Shown piece by piece: positions 26,485-36,117 of a stretch of DNA of 64,000 nucleotides. Each line of letters starts with the position of its first letter. Positions within the stretch are counted from its first letter, which is position 1. Source of the stretch: Providencia rettgeri (GTDB lineage Bacteria > Pseudomonadota > Gammaproteobacteria > Enterobacterales > Enterobacteriaceae); contig NZ_CP059348.1 in the NCBI RefSeq assembly GCF_013702265.1, positions 744,001-808,000 on the forward strand, written 5' to 3'. Made by a program: the position numbers and the translations under genes. The notes beneath the pieces were generated by a model. The model had not been told where the DNA came from, did no database searches, and saw only the letters and a program-made list of their open reading frames with translations.

Positions 26485-27612
26485 ATGATGCAAAGACTAT
26501 GTCTCTTATTTTTGTTGGTTGCTCCATTGTCTTGGGTTCAAGTGTCCTGGGCACAAGAGCCTTTTCTGTTGTCTGACGAAGACAAAAAGATCGTCGAAAT
26601 GAGCCGCAGCATTTTACAAAGTGCTGTGGATGGTTCATCTGAATTTATAGAGCCTTTTGCACCGGTTGAACAACCTGCGTCGCTCAAACACAGCGATGAA
26701 TGGTTGATATTTGCGTCGTCTTCACTGGGGGATTCCTCACTGAAGCAGCTTTTCAAAGAGGCCAGTGCTACCGGCGCTATTGTGTTGTTTCGGGGAATTC
26801 CTGAAGGAAAGACCTTGGGGGCGGCTATCCGTGATTGGCATATCCTGATGGCGGGACTTGATCCTGTTCCTCAGGTTCGAATCGATCCGAAAGCCTTTGT
26901 GCACTGGCGGGTGACTAGCGTGCCTGCCATTTTTCGCATAGACGATGACAAGGTGACTGCAAGTGCACTAGGGGTTTACAGCAAGGACTGGTTGCAACGC
27001 CAAATTGAAACCGGCAATACCGGTTCATTGGGTCAACGCGGTCCGATTCATTCGATTTTAGAACCGGACTTGATGCAAGTGGCGATGCAGCGATTACAGT
27101 CGATTGACCTGGGCGCATTAAAGAAAAAAGCCATTGAGCGTTTCTGGTCTCGCCAAACATTTACTGATTTACCCAAAGCCACGCAGTATCGGATAAGAAC
27201 GGTTGATCCAACCATCGTCATGCAGCGGCCACTATTGGATGCCAATGGTCGAACATTGATCCCAGCAGGAACGCGTATTAACCCGCTAAAAGCCTTGCCA
27301 TTTACTCAGCAGCTTGTGGTGTTTAATGCTTCGAACGCTGAAGAAGTGGACGCAGTTGCGCATTGGCTTGAGACGCAAGATAGGACACTGCGCCGCATTA
27401 CGCTTATCACCACGCAGCTCGACCGTACTCAAGGTTGGAATAGCCTCAATGCGCTCGAAAAGACATTGGACAGTCCGGTTTACCTTCTCAATGCCTCGCT
27501 AGCGCAGCGCTTTGATCTGCAAGTCACCCCATCGTTTGTGCAAGCAAAGGGGCTCGCGTTTGAAATAGAAGAAATTCCAGCAAAGGAGCTTGTTCATGAA
27601 AAAGCTCAATAA
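26485..27612 (+). CDS. traW: TraW with fused TrbC-type domain
   Basis: A 375-residue protein with signal peptide (about 1-23, ending SWAQEP). Residues about 70-170 look like TrbC (thioredoxin-like fold, LIFASSSLGDSSLKQLF and WRVTSVPAIFRI), and the remainder like TraW. In F these are two separate proteins that interact in pilus assembly; in SXT/R391 elements they are fused. Two ATGs (26485 and 26488) follow TAGGAGG; either may be used. It overlaps traU by 17 bases. Confidence 0.9.
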   Translation: MMQRLCLLFLLVAPLSWVQVSWAQEPFLLSDEDKKIVEMSRSILQSAVDGSSEFIEPFAPVEQPASLKHSDEWLIFASSSLGDSSLKQLFKEASATGAIVLFRGIPEGKTLGAAIRDWHILMAGLDPVPQVRIDPKAFVHWRVTSVPAIFRIDDDKVTASALGVYSKDWLQRQIETGNTGSLGQRGPIHSILEPDLMQVAMQRLQSIDLGALKKKAIERFWSRQTFTDLPKATQYRIRTVDPTIVMQRPLLDANGRTLIPAGTRINPLKALPFTQQLVVFNASNAEEVDAVAHWLETQDRTLRRITLITTQLDRTQGWNSLNALEKTLDSPVYLLNASLAQRFDLQVTPSFVQAKGLAFEIEEIPAKELVHEKAQ

Positions 27613-28624
27613 TACGTATCGTCTGTTGCGGACTCTCGTTGTCATGTTTGTCCTTGGCGCATCTATTCCTGCAAAAGCAGAACTGACCTGCCCAGACGCG
27701 GGTTTATTGTCGGGTAAGTTGCTGACGGATGTTTGCTGGTCATGCATTTTTCCTATCCGAGTTGCGGGTCTTCCTCTTGGCTCTGGCAGTGTCCCAAGCG
27801 GCGCATCAAACAAGTCATTTTGCTTATGTGAAGACAACTTAGGTGTGCCAAGGCCAGGTATTGTTACCAGCATGTGGGAGCCAGCGCGTCTGATTGAACT
27901 GGTCAGAACGCCTGGTTGTTCGCCTTCCCTGGGAGGGATTCGTTTACCGTTAGGTGATAGACGACTGCAAGGTGGTCATGGCGAGGGTGAATACGACACC
28001 GGTGATCTCGCTTTCTACCATTACCATTATTACGCCTTTCCGCTTTTGGTCATGCTCGATTTGTTCATGGATGGCAATTGCAATGCCGATGGTTACATGG
28101 ACTTTGACTTGATGTATTTGTCCGAATTGGACCCAACATGGCTGAACGATGAACTGGCCTTTTTTACTCAGCCTGAAGCGGCTGCCGTTGCCAATCCATT
28201 GGCTATTTCGGCTTGTACCGCTGACGCTGCCTCATCGACGCTTGGTAAACCCATCGACCAGTTGTTTTGGTGTGCTGGCAGTTGGGGCCATCTCTATCCC
28301 TTATCTGGCCACACCTTAGCCTTTGGCTCATTAGCAGAAAACACCAGCCATTTAGCGGCGCGAGCAATCGCGGCTCAACATAGGCGTGGTCTTGCAAGGC
28401 GAACAATGGGGAACAGTGCGCTATGCCGACCTGTTATCGAACCCATGCTGCCGAAATCCCAATACAAGATGAGTATGTTCTTCCCTGTACCAGAAACTGA
28501 AAGTGCGCATGTCATCGGTGAAAGCACCATGAAATGGGGAGAGTGGCGAACGATCCCCGGTGCCGGTGAAGATGCGCTCTACATTTTGTGGCGCTGGCAA
28601 GACTGCTGTAACTCGGGAGGTTAA
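27596..28624 (+). CDS. traU: Mating-pair formation protein TraU
   Basis: A 342-residue periplasmic protein with signal peptide (about 1-27, ending AKAEL) and at least ten cysteines (for example CPDAGL, CWSCIFP, CLCEDN), consistent with dependence on DsbC. TraU of F acts in DNA transfer and mating-pair formation. The ATG at 27596 follows AAAGGAG inside the end of traW. Confidence 0.94.
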   Translation: MKKLNNTYRLLRTLVVMFVLGASIPAKAELTCPDAGLLSGKLLTDVCWSCIFPIRVAGLPLGSGSVPSGASNKSFCLCEDNLGVPRPGIVTSMWEPARLIELVRTPGCSPSLGGIRLPLGDRRLQGGHGEGEYDTGDLAFYHYHYYAFPLLVMLDLFMDGNCNADGYMDFDLMYLSELDPTWLNDELAFFTQPEAAAVANPLAISACTADAASSTLGKPIDQLFWCAGSWGHLYPLSGHTLAFGSLAENTSHLAARAIAAQHRRGLARRTMGNSALCRPVIEPMLPKSQYKMSMFFPVPETESAHVIGESTMKWGEWRTIPGAGEDALYILWRWQDCCNSGG

Positions 28625-28626
28625 AT

Positions 28627-31600
28627 ATGAAACCAACACTTTTTACCCGAGTGTTAGCGGGTGTTTTATCAATCACTATGGCGTGCTTGCCCTTACATGG
28701 TGTGGCCGCTGATGCGCAGCGCCAATTCGGCCTAAGCGGACAACAAGATGGTAAGCAATTGCTGCAAAGCTGGACGATGCCCGCACTCAATGGCAATACA
28801 TTGTCGGTGCCGAATGGCAGTGGTAATGAGTCCATTAACTTGCAAGAGCTTTTCCCTGGTATGGATCAGGGTTCATTGGATGTCTTAACGGGCGTTTATG
28901 GTTCTGATGCCAGCATGAATCAATTGGGGACGCAGCGCCAAGAGAGCATGGCATCCGAAAGTGGCGCTACGGGTGAAGCATTTCGCTCGCTACAGCAAAT
29001 CAAAGACAGGTCTCGGCCAGATATGGTCAATGATCCGCTTTGGGCATTAACTGACGCGGTTCAAACTGACCCCAATCTATTAACTCAAAGCTTCCCCGGC
29101 TGTGAGTCTCAAGGTGAAGGCAGCCCAAATTACCAGCAATGTGACAGGCTCAATACAGCGGTTAACAGCTGCACTATTACTCACGATTACACGGCAGGCA
29201 TTATTGAGCATGTTTCAGGGCCGATGAACCTTCGCTCTTGTGGTGAGGGGTGTCTTGAAGTTTGGATAGGACGTATTGGCGACAACTACTGGAGTGGTAG
29301 TTGTAAAGTGTTCGAACAGGCCATCACACTCAAAGTCGTGAACCCCGATGCGATTACCTCAGCTGTTCTTGAGTACGCAAAATGGGATGACTACATGCAA
29401 GTGTGGCTTGGCGATCAGAAAGTCTGGTCTGGGCCGAACAATAACTTTCCACCAGAAACGGCAGGTCGCTGCGAGCTCAGTACCAGTTGGGAGCGCAATC
29501 CAAATACTGACTTAACCGCTAAGCTCAAAGCGGTAGAGCCCGGTTTAGAAGTGCCAGTAAAAATTCGCGTATCGGTTACGGGTAGTGGTGAGGGGTATGC
29601 ACGCATCAAGGTACGCTTTGATCCAACCAAGGTGGTGATGAATGATAGTTGGTCGCCACAATCCTGTATTGAACAAGCAGCGGATATCCCGGCTAAGTTT
29701 TCTGACTACAGCATTCAATGCACGGATCAGCCTTCTTCAACAAACGGATGTACGGTGGTCAACGGTGTTTCAGTCTGTGAATCCTATTTTGCCCCAAGCC
29801 CAGTGGCTGGCATATCGCCTTTGTGTCGGCGTGTACAAGTTAGTGTGGATGATGAAAGCTATAAGGGGATTGAAAATCAGGCCTGCCAAGTGCTTGAAGC
29901 GAATCCTTCCTGTGGATTCATGTCGTCAGAATGTGCCGAGACCAATGATAAAGGTGAATGCATTCGTTTTACCGATACCTATGACTGTGGATTGCAAACC
30001 AGCGATCCAAAGTGTGTGGTATCCAATCTTATGCCGAGTAGTTTTGAGGCCTGTGAGCCTACTCAGACGATCACGCCATTTACTGAAACCAAGCATGTAC
30101 CCGATTACCAGGTGTGCGAGAAGATCAGCACGCTTACTCAGTGTCAGTTAGAGCGACGTGTATCCGCTGAAAATCATCAACAAAGCTGGTCCATTGAGCG
30201 CGGTTGCTTTAGCTCTGAAACGCTCAGCTTTGTTCCACAGCACAGCAGCACTATGCAAACTGGAAACGCGACGCTGAGGATTTTTGATAATCAAAATACT
30301 GAGATAAAAATCACCGAGTCGCCATCCAAGGCAAATGGTTGGAAAACGACACTCTCACTGACGGGCAATAAGGAAACGGTGACTGAGACGAAACCGTCCT
30401 TTAAATACCCTGAAATGACGTGTCCAAAAGGAACCTTGGTTGGTTCATTGTGTAAAGTCGTCAATGGGTCGATTATTTCTTGGCATGAACCCCAAGAGGT
30501 CACTCGTTCCAGATGTGAGTCCGGCTGGAACAAAGTCAATTTTGATACCTGTAGCCGAGAAGTTCAGAAGTGTTTGGCTCCTGCGAAACTGAGCGCTTCA
30601 TTGACCTTCTCTGGCAAGTACTTAGAGCAAGACATTGTTCATCAATCAACTGATCCCGGTATAGACCAATGCTTGATGCAAACGGATCAGTTCACTGCGG
30701 TGCAGTGGCAGTGTTTGGATACGGGCACAAAACGAATTGAAGGGTTAACGGTTGGTAGTGGCGAGTTGGCCAATCTTGGAAGCCTTTATCCGGCGGTTGT
30801 TTCGTCTCCTGCTCATTTAACCAGTCGCGGCAGCTCTGATGGACTGGGACTCTCATGCTGGAGGGCAAGAGCAACCTACAATGCTTCGACTGCTCATCCA
30901 GAGTTCAACATGGGCAGCTCAGATAGCTGGGTAGATGCCAATGGTAATACGCAAACTATCGTCAATAACGGACAAAACACGACCACCAATACGTGTGCCG
31001 CGCTAGAGCAAAACCCAGCCTGCCAGTACGTCAGAACCGAATGCACTGAAGGCGGGGCTGGTCATGAAGGCTTCTGCTATATCCAAAGTTTGGTGTATGA
31101 CTGTGGACAAAGCGTTGAAGTGCAAAATGCACGAATGGAAACTCAATTCAACTGTGAGGGCCCAGTTCGCTGTATGGGCACAGATTGTTTAGAGCCAGAG
31201 TCAATCAAGCAGGCTAACTTTGCAGAGGCCGCTGCGATGCTTAATGCGGCGCAGTTTATGACCAATGATATGTCATGCACGGGGGCTGATGGCCAAGATA
31301 ACGTCGAGTGTACGGTTTTTAAAGGTAATGCAGGCCAGTGCAAAAAAGCCGTTGGCGGTATAGTGGATTGCTGTGAAAAGCCAAGTGGCGTGTCGTTATC
31401 GGACTACATCACGATGATAGTGGCGGTTAACAAGCTTGATACGGCAGTCATGGCCATGAATCCGTCTTCGGCAATCTATGGTTCGTGGAATACGCTTAGG
31501 GAACCGATCACGAGTACCTGGAGTGCAGTTAAAGAGCCTTTTGTGTCTGCATGGGACTCTCTCATGGGGGCTGGGCCATCAACGGCTGCTGGCGCGGGAG

Positions 31601-32319
31601 CGGAGCAAGCTGCGACTGGCTTTATGCAGGTGTTGACCAACAAAACGGCTGAGTGGGTAGGCACGACCTTTGGTTCGGGGGCGCAATCGGCACTGTTTAG
31701 TAACGTTGGTGGTGCGGTTGGAGCCGATGGTGTTGTATCGGGTGGTAACTTTGCGCTGGGTGGCGCTGCGGGCGCGGTTCTGAGTACGGTTATGACGGCC
31801 TACATGATTTATTCAGTCACCATGATCCTCATTCAGCTTATCTGGAAATGTGAGCAGAGCGAGTTTGAAATGAACGCCAAGCGGGTATTGAAGAGTTGCC
31901 ACTACGTAGGCTCTTACTGCAAGTCTAAGTTCTTAGGTGCCTGTGTTGAGAAACGGCAATCATATTGCTGCTTTACTTCGCCGCTTTCACGGATCATTCA
32001 AGAACAAGTACGTCCTCAATTGGGCCTTGGTTGGGGCAGTGCCAAGTCACCAAACTGCGAAGGTTTGACCGCGAGTCAGTTAAACCAGGTGGATTGGAGC
32101 CGAGTCAATCTGGATGAATGGATAGGTATCTTATCGATCACGGGCAACCTACCCGAAGTACCGTCACTGGATCTGGAAAGACTCACAGGCTCAGGAAGTA
32201 CGCTAAACGTGGATGGAAATCGTCAGAGTGCCGCAGAAAGAGCTATTGAAAGGCTAAACGGAATGGATGCCCAGAAATTACGCCAAGAGGCGACGGAAGA
32301 AATTTCGGGGAATAACTAG
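28627..32319 (+). CDS. traN: Mating-pair stabilisation protein TraN
   Basis: A 1230-residue, cysteine-rich outer-membrane protein with signal peptide (about 1-28, ending GVAAD). Cysteines are spread over residues about 155-1135 in many CxxxC-like pairs. Near residues 1010-1075 there is a glycine/alanine-rich hydrophobic part (GGNFALGGAAGAVLSTVMTAYM). TraN contacts the recipient surface during conjugation and is larger here than the ~600 residues of F TraN, as usual for this ICE family. It lies after GGGAGG and two bases after traU. Confidence 0.95.
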   Translation: MKPTLFTRVLAGVLSITMACLPLHGVAADAQRQFGLSGQQDGKQLLQSWTMPALNGNTLSVPNGSGNESINLQELFPGMDQGSLDVLTGVYGSDASMNQLGTQRQESMASESGATGEAFRSLQQIKDRSRPDMVNDPLWALTDAVQTDPNLLTQSFPGCESQGEGSPNYQQCDRLNTAVNSCTITHDYTAGIIEHVSGPMNLRSCGEGCLEVWIGRIGDNYWSGSCKVFEQAITLKVVNPDAITSAVLEYAKWDDYMQVWLGDQKVWSGPNNNFPPETAGRCELSTSWERNPNTDLTAKLKAVEPGLEVPVKIRVSVTGSGEGYARIKVRFDPTKVVMNDSWSPQSCIEQAADIPAKFSDYSIQCTDQPSSTNGCTVVNGVSVCESYFAPSPVAGISPLCRRVQVSVDDESYKGIENQACQVLEANPSCGFMSSECAETNDKGECIRFTDTYDCGLQTSDPKCVVSNLMPSSFEACEPTQTITPFTETKHVPDYQVCEKISTLTQCQLERRVSAENHQQSWSIERGCFSSETLSFVPQHSSTMQTGNATLRIFDNQNTEIKITESPSKANGWKTTLSLTGNKETVTETKPSFKYPEMTCPKGTLVGSLCKVVNGSIISWHEPQEVTRSRCESGWNKVNFDTCSREVQKCLAPAKLSASLTFSGKYLEQDIVHQSTDPGIDQCLMQTDQFTAVQWQCLDTGTKRIEGLTVGSGELANLGSLYPAVVSSPAHLTSRGSSDGLGLSCWRARATYNASTAHPEFNMGSSDSWVDANGNTQTIVNNGQNTTTNTCAALEQNPACQYVRTECTEGGAGHEGFCYIQSLVYDCGQSVEVQNARMETQFNCEGPVRCMGTDCLEPESIKQANFAEAAAMLNAAQFMTNDMSCTGADGQDNVECTVFKGNAGQCKKAVGGIVDCCEKPSGVSLSDYITMIVAVNKLDTAVMAMNPSSAIYGSWNTLREPITSTWSAVKEPFVSAWDSLMGAGPSTAAGAGAEQAATGFMQVLTNKTAEWVGTTFGSGAQSALFSNVGGAVGADGVVSGGNFALGGAAGAVLSTVMTAYMIYSVTMILIQLIWKCEQSEFEMNAKRVLKSCHYVGSYCKSKFLGACVEKRQSYCCFTSPLSRIIQEQVRPQLGLGWGSAKSPNCEGLTASQLNQVDWSRVNLDEWIGILSITGNLPEVPSLDLERLTGSGSTLNVDGNRQSAAERAIERLNGMDAQKLRQEATEEISGNN

Positions 32320-32333
32320 AAGAAAAAATCTTT

Positions 32334-32361
32334 GTCAGCTCCAGTATATTTTGGAGCTGAC
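32334..32361. terminator. Inverted repeat between traN and the reverse-strand defence genes
   Basis: GTCAGCTCC (32334-32342) pairs exactly with GGAGCTGAC (32353-32361). Read on the reverse strand it is followed by AAAGATTTTTT, so it can end the transcript from the reverse-strand helicase operon; it may also stop traN transcription. Confidence 0.6.
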
Positions 32362-32441
32362 ATCGCGCTAGATGTTGCATTATATGTAGTAAAGGGAACG
32401 TTTTTGAGGACGATTTATGGCTTTGCAAGTTTAATGACTTT

Positions 32442-34118
32442 TTAAATGTGCGTTAAATCGGTAATAAACTGTGCTGCATATTGAAGGTATTCCTGTTGTG
32501 GAGTTCGAATTACATCCCATCTTTTTGCATAGTTAAGAGGCCTGTCGCGTTGTTTTGCGTATGTAAGAACAAGCCGACGTTTGGCACGGGATACACCAAC
32601 AAAGAAAGCACACCGATTAGCATCTTGATCCCCAAAGAATATTTCGTTCTCAACGGCCATAATTATCGTTGAGTCGAACTCCAATCCTTTGCTCTTATGG
32701 ATAGTCAGAATACGCACAGCCTGATCATCAGAGAAACGAGTCAAGGCTTGAGGCAAATCGGGGGTAAGTTCAAGCAATTCTTCAATGCGTGCTTTGGTAT
32801 CTCCCACAACTTCACCTAATCTGGCATGTGACTCATAGTCAGGCGAGAGAGCAACAAGAGTCTCCATTCCTATTTCCTTCAAAAATCCACACACAGAATC
32901 CCACCATCCTGAAAACGGTTCATCCAACAACTCGGCCATGGCTATGATTTTTCGCTGTTCCTTGAAGAAGCTTTGGAAATTTTGCCTGACGCTAGACTGC
33001 ACCTCATCATCGGCAAAGGGAATCAATTGATTCATCAGCCGAATCCAGGCTTTGGGCTCTCGCTGGCCATAGAGACAGGACAAATAGTCAACAACGAGCC
33101 TTGCGGCAGGTTCGACAGTAATATCCTGCATCTCCTGCTCATTCCGGTACGGTATTCCCCTAACTTCTAATGCCACCATCAGGTGATTGGCGTAAAGATC
33201 TAGTTGTTTGGACACTAATACGGCGATTTCGGATAACGGAACCTGTTCATTTCTTATCCACCCGGCAATCAAATCGGCCAAGTACTCAGCTTCACTCTGG
33301 GCATTCTCGAATTGCCACGCGAAGACCTCTCCCTCTTCACCAGCAAGTTGGTGATCAGGCATGACGGAAGCCGGATCGAGCACGCGAATTATCTCGTTCT
33401 GCATCCGAAGCAGGCGTGGTTTTGAACGAAAGTTTCGGTACATGTTCAATGGGACCGCTGAAAAATCCCTAGCGAACGTTTGGAAAATTCCGTCCAATGC
33501 ACCTGCCCATCCCATGATTTTCTGCTTGGTATCACCGACAGCAGTGAGACGAATGCTCGTACCTTGGAAGGCTACCTTCACGAGTTCATACTGCTGATCC
33601 GTGCAGTCCTGGAATTCATCCAAGAAAACATCGCTGTAAGTTTGGCGTATGGCATTTCTTGCGACAGTGGAGGCCTTAAGAATTTGAATTGCTAGCGGTA
33701 CAAGATCATGAAATGTAATTTGCCTTTTTGTGACTTTTCTTTCGCCAATCGAATAATCCAGATCAAGAGCATCATTACCAGTAAGCACTACTCGGAAACG
33801 ATCAATAATACGCTTTGCAAACGCATGAAATGTGTAGCTATCAAAACGGGAAGCCAATTCTTGTCCACAGCGTCGCTGGATTCGCTCCTTCAAGTTTTTG
33901 CTGGCGTCAACTTTGAAAGAGATAGCGAGTATTCTCTTCGGATAACGGCAGGTTCCGGTTCGTAGGAGGAAGTCAGCTCTTTGTGCAAGCATTTCCGTCT
34001 TGCCCGCGCCCGGCCCCGCCGTCAGTGCAAGACAGCGCGCTTGTTCCTTCGCAGCCCGCAGTGCATTGGGTTCAAGCGTTAGCCCATCCGAAGGCAGCCA
34101 TGCATCTACAGCAATCAC
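32442..34118 (-). CDS. UvrD/Rep-type superfamily 1 helicase, Gabija GajB-like
   Basis: A 558-residue helicase with Walker A AGPGAGKTEM (about 35-44), DEFQD near 167, motif III VGDTKQKIMGWAG near 200, and motif VI VGVSRAKRR near 506. It overlaps the upstream ATPase-nuclease gene by four bases (ATGA). An OLD-type ATPase/TOPRIM nuclease followed by a UvrD-like helicase is the architecture of the Gabija anti-phage system, in which GajB senses DNA ends or nucleotide changes and activates GajA. It is somewhat longer than typical GajB (~500). All helicase motifs appear intact. Confidence 0.8.
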   Translation of the reverse strand: MIAVDAWLPSDGLTLEPNALRAAKEQARCLALTAGPGAGKTEMLAQRADFLLRTGTCRYPKRILAISFKVDASKNLKERIQRRCGQELASRFDSYTFHAFAKRIIDRFRVVLTGNDALDLDYSIGERKVTKRQITFHDLVPLAIQILKASTVARNAIRQTYSDVFLDEFQDCTDQQYELVKVAFQGTSIRLTAVGDTKQKIMGWAGALDGIFQTFARDFSAVPLNMYRNFRSKPRLLRMQNEIIRVLDPASVMPDHQLAGEEGEVFAWQFENAQSEAEYLADLIAGWIRNEQVPLSEIAVLVSKQLDLYANHLMVALEVRGIPYRNEQEMQDITVEPAARLVVDYLSCLYGQREPKAWIRLMNQLIPFADDEVQSSVRQNFQSFFKEQRKIIAMAELLDEPFSGWWDSVCGFLKEIGMETLVALSPDYESHARLGEVVGDTKARIEELLELTPDLPQALTRFSDDQAVRILTIHKSKGLEFDSTIIMAVENEIFFGDQDANRCAFFVGVSRAKRRLVLTYAKQRDRPLNYAKRWDVIRTPQQEYLQYAAQFITDLTHI

Positions 34119-36040
34119 TCGGGCAGTTCCGCAAGCTTGGCGATCACGGCATCAGTGAGTCGTCCAAATGATTCAGGCATGTTCGCCAGCAAATCCGCGT
34201 TGCTTAGTTGAGCGAGAGCATCGATATGAGCAGCGGGCTTGCTGCCCAGTTTAAAAAGCTTGTGATACGTAGAGAAAAGATTTAACTCGTCATAGCTATA
34301 TTGGGATGGGTCATGATGGCTCTTGCCCAACACGGCTTTAATCGTTGAGTCATCCGGAACTTCCTGTTGAACACCGTAAGCATCTGGGAAAGCAAGGAGC
34401 ATTGAAAAATCCAAATCCATTGGAAATGAGAAAAACACACCACGCATTTCCAGCTCTGCAAATACACTCTTAGTACCGTTTTCAAAGAAATGGTGGGTAC
34501 GAACAGGTACTTTGTCATCATTCCAATCTGATAAAGAAAAAGTATTTGGCAGAACTTTTTCAGGTTGATATAAGCCAAGTTGGTTATTTACATACTTTAT
34601 TCTTCCCCAGCCCGCTTGATATCTGCCCACATCTAAATCGAGAAGGGTCAAAAATGGGATTTGCAGTGCTGATAACAGGCGCCAAAAATGGTTGACATGC
34701 CTACCTCCAAGCGGAGCAATCGTAACCGCTGACTCATCAACTGGCGCACCCTTCGCTTGGAAAAGGCGCGGTAGTACAATTTCTTCGCTATCCCCTTCAC
34801 CCAACACAACCAAACGTGAGAAGTAGATCTCAGGGAATGCCTGGACAGCCTCGCGTACAAACTTGTGCGCTTCATCGGTTTTAGCGGGTAATTGGATTTT
34901 CGTAATTCTTGATTGCCGGGTTTCGGTAAGTCGAAGATATCGAATATGTTCCGGATCGACACGTCGTAACATTGACGGAGCATGCGTAGCGATTAGGGCC
35001 TGAGCATCCTCGTTGCTCGTCATGGAGTTCAGAGCGCTGACAATCCGCCCCAGATAGTGAGGCGAGAGGCTGTTCTCTGGTTCCTCAAGGGCAATCAAAG
35101 TAAAGACTGGCGGACGCAATTTTTCTGGGTCAAAAGAGCCGTCCTCACCGGCAAGGACAGCACGCCCAATTGCTTGAGATGAAAGAACCAATGACAGATA
35201 GAGCATCGACTTCTGGCCGTCACTGAGTCTGGAAAAATCGACAAGATGTTCATCATGTCCAGGCGAGAATGATACGGACAAATGACGAAGCAACGCCTCG
35301 ATCTCAGATGCCACAAAAGTAATCTTGGGATCTGTAAAGTAGCTGCCTTTATGAAGGGTGCCCCATGTTTTCTTCAGGTGGGCACTAAAAGCATTGACCG
35401 ATGGATTAGCAGCCAAACTCTCACTAATCTGGTCGGTGAACCCTTTGACTTCCTCCCGTTCATTTTCCCAGTTCACTGCCCGTAGCAAGCGGCCAAGCAG
35501 CGCGTTCGTTCCATATGCTATGTGGTCAGTCGGATCTCTTCTTGCGGGCAGATAGTGGACTTGTATGTGATTTCGTTCAGACCTTGGAACCGTTTGAGGA
35601 TTTAGAGGCGAACCATCCGGGCCAGCTTCAAGCACATACACAAAAGTCTCATCAATATCCCCATCCAGGCCCATAGTGGCACTTAGGCGATATCGTACCC
35701 TAGGAATTCCGTCAGGGGCATCAAGGCGCATGTGACTGAAATGGGGAGCAACGGTCGAGTTATCTTCTTCATCCTCCAACTCGGGGAACACGAAGTCCGC
35801 CTCAATCCATAACTGCCTTTCTTCGGGCGCTTCTTGTTCATCGTGCGGGACATGGAAGTCTGAGCGCTGAATACGGCGTAATGATGGATCAAATGCAAAC
35901 AGTCGGCACAAAGCCTGGAGTGCAGCAGTCTTGCCTGACCCGTTGGGGCCAATCAGATAGGTAATATTTTCCAGTGTCAGTTCTGTTGGTTCAGCACCAA
36001 AACTCTGAAAATTTGAAACCCGAATACTGTGCAGTTTCAT
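34115..36040 (-). CDS. OLD-family ATPase with TOPRIM nuclease, Gabija GajA-like
   Basis: A 641-residue protein. The ABC-type ATPase has Walker A GPNGSGKT at residues 31-38, signature-like LSDGQKS near 268 and IALEEPENSL (Walker B) near 315. The TOPRIM domain follows, with VVLGEGDSEE near 413 and LDLDVG near 467. GajA is a sequence-specific nicking endonuclease restrained by nucleotides. With the overlapping helicase gene this gives a Gabija-like pair; a two-gene OLD system of another class is the main alternative. The operon reads toward traN. Confidence 0.8.
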   Translation of the reverse strand: MKLHSIRVSNFQSFGAEPTELTLENITYLIGPNGSGKTAALQALCRLFAFDPSLRRIQRSDFHVPHDEQEAPEERQLWIEADFVFPELEDEEDNSTVAPHFSHMRLDAPDGIPRVRYRLSATMGLDGDIDETFVYVLEAGPDGSPLNPQTVPRSERNHIQVHYLPARRDPTDHIAYGTNALLGRLLRAVNWENEREEVKGFTDQISESLAANPSVNAFSAHLKKTWGTLHKGSYFTDPKITFVASEIEALLRHLSVSFSPGHDEHLVDFSRLSDGQKSMLYLSLVLSSQAIGRAVLAGEDGSFDPEKLRPPVFTLIALEEPENSLSPHYLGRIVSALNSMTSNEDAQALIATHAPSMLRRVDPEHIRYLRLTETRQSRITKIQLPAKTDEAHKFVREAVQAFPEIYFSRLVVLGEGDSEEIVLPRLFQAKGAPVDESAVTIAPLGGRHVNHFWRLLSALQIPFLTLLDLDVGRYQAGWGRIKYVNNQLGLYQPEKVLPNTFSLSDWNDDKVPVRTHHFFENGTKSVFAELEMRGVFFSFPMDLDFSMLLAFPDAYGVQQEVPDDSTIKAVLGKSHHDPSQYSYDELNLFSTYHKLFKLGSKPAAHIDALAQLSNADLLANMPESFGRLTDAVIAKLAELPE

Positions 36041-36117
36041 TCTTTTATCCTAATACATATGGCCCGAAAAATTAAATCTTCCCGTTCCATGGGTGATTTA
36101 TACAGAACAAGAATTCC

